The position numbers were made by a program, and so were the translations under genes. A model generated the notes under the pieces. That model worked only from the letters and a program-made list of their open reading frames with translations, was not told the origin of the DNA and made no database searches. Below are positions 1-4,711 of a DNA stretch of 5,610 bases, piece after piece (position 1 is the stretch's first letter; the number at the start of each line of letters is the position of its first letter). The stretch comes from an uncultured Solirubrobacter sp. (GTDB lineage Bacteria > Actinomycetota > Thermoleophilia > Solirubrobacterales > Solirubrobacteraceae). The stretch covers positions 1 to 5,610 of the forward strand of contig CALMNS010000076.1 of NCBI GenBank assembly GCA_937871635.1, given 5' to 3'.

Positions 1-107
1 GTGCCCGCCGGGCCCGGCTCCCCCTTCAGGTAGCGCGCGCCGAGCCACACGATCGCGCAGACGGCGACCGCGTAGAGCGCCAGGTGAAGGCGGGAGATCT
101 CGGGCAC
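1..107 (-). CDS. comEA: N-terminus of a membrane-anchored protein, probably competence protein ComEA (partial)
   Basis: The first 35 codons of a gene run off the left edge. It starts at a GTG (107-105) that gives an opening MPEISRLHLALYAV. Residues 9 to about 27 form one hydrophobic segment (LALYAVAVCAIVWLGA) followed by RYLKGEPGPAG, so a short cytoplasmic tail, a membrane anchor and a Pro/Gly linker. Third codon positions are almost all G or C. ComEA proteins have this layout, with a soluble SLBB and helix-hairpin-helix DNA-binding part after the anchor that takes up DNA at the cell surface; that part lies outside the window. A comEA gene just downstream of leuS is, to my recollection, a common actinobacterial arrangement, which supports the name. 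No clear Shine-Dalgarno sequence precedes the GTG, and the upstream frame has no ATG or GTG back to the leuS stop. The existence of a gene is fairly safe; the identity is an inference from anchor plus context. Confidence 0.55.
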   Translation of the reverse strand, partial: MPEISRLHLALYAVAVCAIVWLGARYLKGEPGPAG

Positions 108-147
108 GGACCGAACGCTAGGTCCGGCCAGGTCACGCGTGGGCCCC

Positions 148-162
148 GGATCGCAACGATCC
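148..162. repeat. Perfect inverted repeat in the leuS-comEA spacer
   Basis: GGATCG-CAA-CGATCC forms a perfect 6-bp stem with a 3-nt loop between the end of leuS (183) and the putative comEA start (107). In the minus-strand transcript it begins 20 nt after the leuS stop codon. There is no following U-run; GC-rich sequence including GGGGCCC follows instead. It could be a weak terminator, a processing site or a chance palindrome in GC-rich DNA. Confidence 0.35.
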
Positions 163-182
163 TGCCCCGCGACTGCAACAAA

Positions 183-2630
183 TCAGCGCAAAACGAAGTT
201 GACGAGCTTCCCGGGGATCACGATGACCTTCATGACCTCGAAGCCGTCCAGATGCTGCTGAATCCGCGGGCGCTCGCGCGCCATCCGCTCGAGCTCCTCC
301 CGCGAGGTGTTCGTCGGCGCCTGCATGCGGTCGCGGACCTTGCCCTTGATCTGCAGGACGATCTCCGCCGTCTCGCGCTCGAGCAGCGACGGGTCCGACG
401 CGGGCCACGGCTGCTCCCACACGCGGTCGCCCGTGATGCGCTCGTAGACCTCCGAGCCACAGTGAGGCGCGAACGGGAAGATCAGCGAGGCGGCGGTGGC
501 GGTGGCGAAGTGCAGGCTCGCGCGCCCGACGGTCTCGCGACGCCGGTAGCACTCGTTGACGAGCTCCATCACGGCGGCGATCGCGGTGTTGAAGGTGAAG
601 CGGCCGGTCATGTCGCTCGTGACCTTCTCGATGGCCCAGTGCGCCTTGCGCAGCAGCTCGAGGTCCGCCTCGGAGGGGTCGTCGAGCGGCCCGAGCGGCG
701 GCTCCGGGTTCCCCGAGGCGGCCACGTCCTCCCCCAGCCGCCAGAGGCGGGAGAGGAACCGGTGCACACCTTCGACGCCGTCGTCGGACCAGTCCGCGTC
801 CTGGTCGGGCGGCCCGATGAACAGCAGGTAGCAGCGCGCGGTGTCCGCCCCGTAGCGCTCGACGTAGTCCGACGGCGAGATCACGTTGCCTCGCGACTTG
901 GACATCTTCGCGCCGTCGCGGGTGATCATCCCGATGGTGAAGAGGGCCTTGAACGGCTCCTGGGTCTCGAGCAGCCCGATGTCCGAGAGCGCCTTGGTGA
1001 AGAACCGCGCGTACATCAGGTGGAGGATCGCGTGCTCAACGCCGCCGATGTACTGGTCGATCGGCGCCCAGGCGTCGACGATCGCGGGGTCCCAGGGCGC
1101 CTGGTCGTTGTGCGCGTCGCAGTAGCGCAGGAAGTACCAGGAGGAGTCGACGAAGGTGTCCATCGTGTCCGTCTCGCGCAGCGCGGGGCCGTCGCAGGCC
1201 GGGCAGGTCGTGTGCAGCCACTCCTCGGCGGCGGCCAGCGGCGAGCGCCCCTTCGGCGCGTAGTCGCGGACGTCGGGCAGCACGACGGGGAGCTCGTCGT
1301 CGGGGACCGGGACCGTGCCGCACCGCTCGCAGTGGACGATCGGGATCGGGCAGCCCCAGTAGCGCTGGCGGGAGAGCAGCCAGTCGCGCAGCCGGTAGTT
1401 GATCGAGCGGTGGCCCTTGCCCTCGCGATCGAGCCAGTCGACGATCCGCTCGAGCGCCTCCCGGTTGCCCAGGCCGTCGAAGTCCGGGTGCGAGTTGACG
1501 ATGGGGCCGTCACCGGGATAGGGCAGCTCCTCGCCCCCGCCGACGACGCGCCGGACCGGCAGCCCGTGGGCCTGCGCGAACTCGAAGTCGCGCTCGTCGT
1601 GGCCGGGCACCGCCATGATGGCGCCCGTCCCGTACTCCATGAGGACGTAGTCGGCCACCCACACCGGGATCCGCTGCCCGTTGACCGGGTTGACGACGGT
1701 CCGGCCGGTGGACACGCCCGTCTTCGCGCGGTCGCCGCCGCGGTCGCGGCCCTCGGCCAGCGCGTGGTTGAGGTACTCGCGGACAGGCTGCTCGTGCTCC
1801 GTCCCCTCGACGAGCCGGAGGACGTCCGGGTGCTCCGGGGCCATCACGAAGAAGGTGGCCCCGAACAGCGTGTCGGGTCGGGTGGTGAAGACGGGGAACT
1901 CGATCCCGACCTCGGGGCAGTCGAAGGAGACCTCTGCGCCCTCGGAGCGCCCGATCCAGTTGCGCTGCATGGTGACCACGTTCTGGGGCCACTCGACCGT
2001 CTCAAGGTCGTCGAGCAGGCGATCGGCGTAGTCCGTGATCCGGAAGAACCACTGCTCGAGCTGGCGGGCCTCGACCAGGTGCCCGCAGCGCTCGCACCGG
2101 CCGTCGATGACCTGCTCGTTGGCCAGGACGGTCTGGTCGTTCGGGCACCAGTTGACCGCGGCCTCGCTCCGGTAGGCGAGTCCCCGCTCGTAGAGGCGCA
2201 GGAAGAGCCACTGCGTCCAGCGGTAGTAGCGGGGCTCGTGCGTGCCGAACTCTCGCGACCAGTCGATCGAGATGCCCCAGGAGCGGAACTGCGACTGGAA
2301 GGCGGCGATCGACGCGGCGGTGGAGTCGCGCGGGTGCTCCCCGGTGCGGATCGCGTGGTTCTCGGCCGGCAGCCCGAACGCGTCGTACCCCATGGGGTGC
2401 AGGACGCGCCGGCCCGTCCTCCGGTGGAAGTGGGCGATGGCGTCCCCGATCGAGTAGATCTTGAGGTGGCCCATGTGCGGCTCGCCCGACGGGTAGGGGA
2501 GCATCTCGAGCACGTAGGACTTGGGGACGCCCGCGGGGAGCTCGTCGGGCACCTCCCAGGTGCGCTCGGTCTCCCAGACGTCCTGCCAGCGGCGCTCGAT
2601 CGCGTGCGGCTCGTAGCGCTGCTCGGTCAT
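183..2630 (-). CDS. leuS: Leucyl-tRNA synthetase LeuS, complete
   Basis: Cytoplasmic class Ia enzyme that charges tRNA-Leu with leucine using ATP. The 815 residues are normal for the bacterial type. The HIGH-type signature is HMGH (52-55) within PYPSGEPHMGHLKIY, and KMSKS is at 575-579. The CP1 editing domain lies between them: the threonine-rich TTRPDTLFG is at 249-257, and the GHDERD motif at 343-348 carries aspartates 345 and 348, so post-transfer editing looks intact. Two probable zinc sites are visible: C162 with C179/C182, and C434/C437 with C476/C479. The family motif MDTFVDSSWYFLRY follows the second. The C-terminal tail ends in PGKLVNFVLR, the usual LeuS tRNA-contacting domain. The ATG at 2630 gives the expected start (MTEQRYEPHAIERRWQ). 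It lies 30 bp after the DUF2461 stop, with no Shine-Dalgarno sequence in between. A TACCCT hexamer 10 nt upstream may give it a separate leaderless promoter. Confidence 0.98.
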   Translation of the reverse strand: MTEQRYEPHAIERRWQDVWETERTWEVPDELPAGVPKSYVLEMLPYPSGEPHMGHLKIYSIGDAIAHFHRRTGRRVLHPMGYDAFGLPAENHAIRTGEHPRDSTAASIAAFQSQFRSWGISIDWSREFGTHEPRYYRWTQWLFLRLYERGLAYRSEAAVNWCPNDQTVLANEQVIDGRCERCGHLVEARQLEQWFFRITDYADRLLDDLETVEWPQNVVTMQRNWIGRSEGAEVSFDCPEVGIEFPVFTTRPDTLFGATFFVMAPEHPDVLRLVEGTEHEQPVREYLNHALAEGRDRGGDRAKTGVSTGRTVVNPVNGQRIPVWVADYVLMEYGTGAIMAVPGHDERDFEFAQAHGLPVRRVVGGGEELPYPGDGPIVNSHPDFDGLGNREALERIVDWLDREGKGHRSINYRLRDWLLSRQRYWGCPIPIVHCERCGTVPVPDDELPVVLPDVRDYAPKGRSPLAAAEEWLHTTCPACDGPALRETDTMDTFVDSSWYFLRYCDAHNDQAPWDPAIVDAWAPIDQYIGGVEHAILHLMYARFFTKALSDIGLLETQEPFKALFTIGMITRDGAKMSKSRGNVISPSDYVERYGADTARCYLLFIGPPDQDADWSDDGVEGVHRFLSRLWRLGEDVAASGNPEPPLGPLDDPSEADLELLRKAHWAIEKVTSDMTGRFTFNTAIAAVMELVNECYRRRETVGRASLHFATATAASLIFPFAPHCGSEVYERITGDRVWEQPWPASDPSLLERETAEIVLQIKGKVRDRMQAPTNTSREELERMARERPRIQQHLDGFEVMKVIVIPGKLVNFVLR

Positions 2631-2640
2631 CGAGGCGGTG

Positions 2641-2646
2641 AGGGTA
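2641..2646 (-). promoter_or_regulatory. Possible -10 element for leaderless leuS transcription
   Basis: Minus strand TACCCT ends 10 nt before the leuS ATG and fits the actinobacterial TANNNT -10 pattern. No purine-rich ribosome binding site is present between it and the ATG, which would suit a transcript starting at or near the start codon. No good -35 hexamer is seen. The pattern is short and degenerate, so this is a suggestion only. Confidence 0.25.
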
Positions 2647-2660
2647 GTACCGGACGTGCG

Positions 2661-3317
2661 TCAGCGCGTGCGGGCGGGCAGCTCGCTCGGTCCGACGTGC
2701 TTCTCGAGCCAGCTCACCAGCGGCGCGGCGGCGTCGAGCAGGCCGTGGATTCGGCGGCCGGCCTCCGGGGAGTGCAGCCACCCTTCGAGCGGCTCGAGCT
2801 TCGACACGGTCAGGCGCTTGCGACGCAGGAGATCGATCCGCGGATGGTCGATCGGATAGCCGCGGGGCGCTCGCTTGAGCTCGGCCTCCCCGAGCTCCAG
2901 TCCCGCCTCCTTCGCGTGGTCGAGCGCCCGGGTCAGGGCCGCGGCCACGGGTCCCGTGTCGATCGACCGCCGCAGCCGGTCGAGCTGGTCCCTGGCGGGC
3001 ATGTAGAGCCCCGCGGCGACCAGAAGCCCGTCGAGCGAGAGCTGGACGTACCCGCCCGCCACGCCGGTCCCCATGCCGAGGGCGAGGCCGACGTGCTCCT
3101 TGATCGGCGGCCCGGGATGGAAGCGGAAGTCGTTGAACGGCCGGAAGAGCTTCGGATGGCCGAAGCGGGCGAGCGATTCGCCGAGCGCGCGCGTCGGCTC
3201 CGCGAGCGCGGTCTCGTAGCGCGGCCGGTTCGCGTGGAACCAGTCACGGTCGTTGTCCGCCTCGAGCTCGCGGAGGAACTGCAGCCCCTCCGGCGGCCAG
3301 CCCGCGAAGTCGCTCAT
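2661..3317 (-). CDS. DUF2461 / TIGR02453 family protein
   Basis: A 218-residue protein of unknown biochemical function. It matches the DUF2461 family in length and landmarks: the N-terminal FLRELEADNDRDWFHANRPRYE (about 14-35) corresponds to the family's F-L-NN-R-WF-NK-YE block, and LFRPFNDFRFHPGPPIKEHVG (about 57-77) to its RD-RF-K-PYK-H block. A C-terminal KRAPRGYPIDHPRIDLLRRK segment is also typical, with the proline-aspartate/histidine-rich turn kept. There is no signal peptide or membrane segment, so it is presumably cytoplasmic. The ATG at 3317 is preceded by AGAGGG with a 7-nt spacing, a good ribosome binding site. leuS follows 30 bp downstream on the same strand, so cotranscription is possible, but no functional link to leucyl-tRNA charging is known to me. 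The divergent GroES-like gene starts 19 bp away. Confidence 0.9.
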   Translation of the reverse strand: MSDFAGWPPEGLQFLRELEADNDRDWFHANRPRYETALAEPTRALGESLARFGHPKLFRPFNDFRFHPGPPIKEHVGLALGMGTGVAGGYVQLSLDGLLVAAGLYMPARDQLDRLRRSIDTGPVAAALTRALDHAKEAGLELGEAELKRAPRGYPIDHPRIDLLRRKRLTVSKLEPLEGWLHSPEAGRRIHGLLDAAAPLVSWLEKHVGPSELPARTR

Positions 3318-3322
3318 GCGCC

Positions 3323-3331
3323 TACCCTCTC
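3323..3331. promoter_or_regulatory. Overlapping signals: ribosome binding site (minus) and possible -10 box (plus)
   Basis: The 19-bp gap between two divergent start codons holds both sets of signals. On the minus strand GAGAGGG (3331-3325) lies 7 nt before the DUF2461 ATG and fits a Shine-Dalgarno sequence. On the plus strand TACCCT (3323-3328) lies 8 nt before the GroES-like ATG, which has no Shine-Dalgarno sequence, so it could be a -10 box for a leaderless transcript. The minus assignment is firmer than the plus one. Confidence 0.4.
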
Positions 3332-3336
3332 AGACC

Positions 3337-3663
3337 ATGCGGCACCATCTGCGCCCGCTCTTCGACCGTGTGGTGCTCAAGGAGCTCGACCCCGACCGCA
3401 TGCGCCGGTCCGGCCTGCTCGTCCCGCCCGGGACCCACGAGCCACCGCCCCAGCACGGCATCGTCCTGGACGTCGGACCCGGCCTGGACTGGTGGGCCCA
3501 CGTCGGCGTCCAGATGCCCGTGCGACCGGGGGACCACGTGGTCTTCCCGGCCCAGGCCGGCAACTGGGTCGAGGTCGACGAGGAGCGGCTGCTCGTCTGC
3601 CGCGTCACCGAGCTGCTCGGAGTCCTCGAGCGGGCCGGCGAGCTCGAGGACGCGAGCGTCTAG
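3337..3663 (+). CDS. GroES-like co-chaperonin (Cpn10 family), orphan copy
   Basis: A 108-residue protein that aligns by eye along the whole Cpn10 fold. The opening LRPLFDRVVLKEL (5-17) corresponds to LRPLGDRVVVK, with Phe where Gly is usual. RSGLLVPP (24-31) falls at the mobile loop that carries the GroEL-binding GGIVLP tripeptide region in true GroES. HGIVLDVGPG (40-49), then MPVRPGDHVVFPAQAGNWVE (60-79), and a final LLVCRVTELLGVLE (85-98) match the remaining strands. True GroES caps the GroEL chamber, but no groEL is in reach, and the loop, the GNWVEVDEE segment and the acidic tail all differ from standard GroES. It may be a second co-chaperonin with a different partner, or a GroES-fold protein with another role. 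The ATG at 3337 gives the correct N-terminus. The reading frame is open further upstream, but that would overlap the DUF2461 start. Confidence 0.85.
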   Translation: MRHHLRPLFDRVVLKELDPDRMRRSGLLVPPGTHEPPPQHGIVLDVGPGLDWWAHVGVQMPVRPGDHVVFPAQAGNWVEVDEERLLVCRVTELLGVLERAGELEDASV

Positions 3664-3797
3664 TCGAGGCCGAAGCGCGCCCGCTGGGCCTGGGGCACGA
3701 GACCGGCGTAGCGCTGACGCTGCGGCGCGTCGCGAACCTCGATCCCCACGCCGCGAAGGGTATTCCGCACCGTCCGCGCCGCGACGCGCTCGCCTCG
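3660..3797 (-). pseudogene. Possible truncated gene remnant: C-terminal end of an unidentified protein
   Basis: The minus strand reads about 45 coding-like codons that end ...VRNTLRGVGIEVRDAPQ, RQRYAGLVPQAQRARFGLD and stop TAG at 3662-3660. About nine in ten third positions are G or C, and the composition (Arg, Val, Ala, Gln, ordered hydrophobics) reads like a real protein tail. No ATG starts it, and upstream the frame only shadows the endonuclease until a TGA at 3857-3855, so the N-terminus is missing. The pattern A-R-x-x-R-x-x-L-x-x-x-GIEVRD-x-P-Q faintly resembles the C-terminal end of cysteinyl-tRNA synthetases, but I cannot assign it. It ends tail to tail with the GroES-like gene on a shared CTAG. 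It could instead be non-coding DNA with chance codon bias, or a tiny gene from the internal GTG before RNTLRG (about 35 codons). Confidence 0.4.
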
Positions 3798-4300
3798 TGC
3801 TGACGACGAACCAGAAGGGCGCGATCGCCGAGGCGGAGATCGCGGCGGCCGCGGTCAGGATCGGGGCGGTCGTCCTCCGGCCGATCGCCGAAGGGCGTCG
3901 CTACGACCTCGTACTCGATCTCGGGCCGAAGCTCCTTCGCGTGCAGTGCAAGTGGGCCGCGCTCGAAGGCGACGTGGTCGTCGTGCGCACGCGCACGTGC
4001 CGCCATACGCCGTCCGGTTACGTTCGGACGACCTACTGCGCCCAGGAGGTCGACGGCGTCGCGGCGTACTGTGGGGCCCTCGATCGCTGCTTCTGGCTTC
4101 CGATCGCCGACGTAGCCGACCAGACGATGGTTCACCTGCGCCTGACACCGGCCGCCAACCACCAGCGCAGGCGGCTAAAGTGGGCCGAGCAATACTCGTT
4201 CGGGGCTATAGCTCAGTTGGGAGAGCGTTCGGCTGGCAGCCGAAAGGTCGAGGGTTCGAGTCCCTCTAGCTCCACTCCCGCCCGGGAGCCGCTCCTATGA
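3797..4300 (+). CDS. PD-(D/E)XK homing-type endonuclease, I-Ssp6803I-like, reading through tRNA-Ala
   Basis: A 167-codon gene starting at GTG 3797. The opening MLTTNQKGAIAEAEIAAAA matches the N-terminus of the PD-(D/E)XK nuclease family that includes the intron-encoded homing endonuclease I-Ssp6803I. Visible active-site candidates are E12 or E14 in the first helix, D37 in RRYDLVLDLG, and Q50-C-K52 in LRVQCKWA, the last being the (D/E)xK position with Gln for the acid. Residues 56-135 supply the rest of the fold, including YCAQEVDGVAAYC (80-92) and FWLPIADVADQ (99-109). The family role is site-specific double-strand cutting of DNA, which spreads the gene. From codon 136 (GGG at 4202) to codon 160 the frame is exactly the tRNA-Ala gene, translated GAIAQLGERSAGSRKVEG and so on. 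Eight codons later it stops at TGA 4298-4300. There is no intron and no Shine-Dalgarno sequence. The catalytic part is fairly certain; whether the protein's tail is used is unknown. Confidence 0.8.
   Translation: MLTTNQKGAIAEAEIAAAAVRIGAVVLRPIAEGRRYDLVLDLGPKLLRVQCKWAALEGDVVVVRTRTCRHTPSGYVRTTYCAQEVDGVAAYCGALDRCFWLPIADVADQTMVHLRLTPAANHQRRRLKWAEQYSFGAIAQLGERSAGSRKVEGSSPSSSTPAREPLL
4176..4181 (+). promoter_or_regulatory. Possible -10 box of the tRNA-Ala gene inside the endonuclease frame
   Basis: TAAAGT lies 20 nt before the tRNA 5' end, in the most AT-rich stretch nearby, and fits TANNNT. A CTGACA resembling a -35 box sits at 4142-4147, but the 28-bp spacing is too long for a normal promoter, so any -35 partner is weak. 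If real, the endonuclease codons for LKW double as the tRNA promoter. Confidence 0.25.
4202..4274 (+). tRNA. tRNA-Ala, anticodon GGC
   Basis: A full cloverleaf can be folded by hand. The acceptor stem GGGGCTA (4202-4208) pairs with TAGCTCC (4267-4273) and includes the G3-U70 pair that marks alanine tRNAs. The D arm is GCTC/GAGC (4211-4214, 4223-4226). The anticodon stem TTCGG/CCGAA (4228-4232, 4240-4244) encloses loop CTGGCAG with anticodon GGC at 4235-4237. The T arm is GAGGG/CCCTC with loop TTCGAGT (4255-4261). The discriminator base A is at 4274. The following bases are CTC, so the CCA end is not encoded and must be added after transcription. It reads GCC and, by wobble, GCU alanine codons. 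All 73 bases lie inside the in-frame end of the upstream endonuclease ORF, and the tRNA shows no sign of damage. The convergent rsfS gene ends 32 bp downstream. Confidence 0.97.
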
Positions 4301-4305
4301 GCGGC
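4275..4305. terminator. Two overlapping hairpins between tRNA-Ala and rsfS, probable bidirectional terminator
   Basis: Directly after the tRNA, CTCCC-GCCC-GGGAG (4275-4288) forms a 5-bp stem with a 4-nt loop. It shares one base with a second perfect stem, GCCGCTC-CTAT-GAGCGGC (7 bp, 4288-4305). The second ends one base before the stop codon of convergent rsfS (4309-4307), so it can act on transcripts from both sides. There is no long T-run on either strand, which is common for high-GC actinobacterial terminators. The endonuclease stop codon TGA lies at the loop-stem junction of the second hairpin. Confidence 0.6.
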
Positions 4306-4306
4306 C

Positions 4307-4711
4307 TCAGTCGTTCCGGGGCCCGTCGGGCGGCCCGCCGACCTCGCGTCGCGGCGCCTCGCCCCAGAGCTGCTCGAGCCGGTAGTAGTCGCGGGCGTCG
4401 GGGGTGAAGAGGTGGACGACCACGTCGAGGTAGTCCATCAGGATCCAGCGCGCCTCCCCGACGCCCTCGACCCGGCGCGGGAGGATCCCGTGCTCGTCCT
4501 TCATGCCCCGGTGGATCCGGTCGTGGACCGCCTTGGTCTGGCGCTCGGTGTTGCCGGTCCCGATCAGGAAGTAGTCCGTGTAGCCGAGCACGCCGCGCAG
4601 GTCGAGCTCGAGCAGGTCGCCGGCCTTGCCGTCCGCGGCGTAGCCCGCGATCGCCGCGGACAGGGCGACCCCGACGAGGTGGTCCTCGGGGACGGGTGCG
4701 CTCGCGCTCAT
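4307..4711 (-). CDS. rsfS: Ribosomal silencing factor RsfS (RsfA/YbeB/Iojap family)
   Basis: A 134-residue protein that binds ribosomal protein uL14 on the large subunit and blocks subunit joining when nutrients are scarce. Family landmarks are in order: an N-terminal helix region (GVALSAAIAGYAADGKAGD), then LELDLRGVLGYTDYFLIGTG, then the TERQTKAVHDRI helix, and finally ARWILMDYLDVVVHLF with ARDYYRLEQLWGEAP. Length and motif order are normal; the last ~13 residues (RREVGGPPDGPRND) are a loose tail. The ATG at 4711 is chosen because it overlaps the nadD stop as ATGA, a sign of translational coupling, and because GAGGGG lies 11 nt upstream. A longer in-frame opening exists but only shadows nadD. 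Gene order proA-nadD-rsfS is the usual actinobacterial one. The gene ends in a hairpin facing the tRNA-Ala gene. Confidence 0.96.
   Translation of the reverse strand: MSASAPVPEDHLVGVALSAAIAGYAADGKAGDLLELDLRGVLGYTDYFLIGTGNTERQTKAVHDRIHRGMKDEHGILPRRVEGVGEARWILMDYLDVVVHLFTPDARDYYRLEQLWGEAPRREVGGPPDGPRND

Noticed and set aside
1016..1513. Further long minus-strand frames inside leuS (1016-1513, 1510-1992, 2002-2781)
   Set aside because: They are alternative-frame shadows of the intact leuS, made of low-complexity Arg/Ala/Thr/Ser sequence, and give no recognisable protein.
3368..3796. Upstream extension of the endonuclease frame to 3368
   Set aside because: This part overlaps the GroES-like gene in another frame and reads as Ser/Arg/Pro-rich shadow sequence. 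The family-typical N-terminus MLTTNQKGAIAE begins at GTG 3797.
84..3803. A plus-strand open frame of about 1239 codons covering leuS, the DUF2461 gene and the GroES-like gene
   Set aside because: It is antisense to leuS and the DUF2461 gene and out of frame with the GroES-like gene, all of which have clear family motifs. Its Arg/Val/Asp/Gly-rich sequence with repeated VDDG- and RRG-like runs is what reverse-strand reading of high-GC codons produces.
3946..4269. Another plus-strand frame ending in YSSVGRAFGWQPKGRGFESL within the tRNA
   Set aside because: The tail is only the second-frame translation of the tRNA, and the rest is an Arg-rich shadow of the endonuclease. No family features are present.
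4202..4274. tRNA-Ala as the attachment site of an integrative island or prophage
   Set aside because: No integrase gene is present and I see no second partial copy of the tRNA 3' end on either side. The accessory gene sits at the tRNA 5' end, not the 3' side used by tyrosine integrases.
4202..4274. A group I intron in the tRNA, as for the founder of this nuclease family
   Set aside because: The tRNA is contiguous from 4202 to 4274 with all stems paired and nothing inserted in the anticodon arm.
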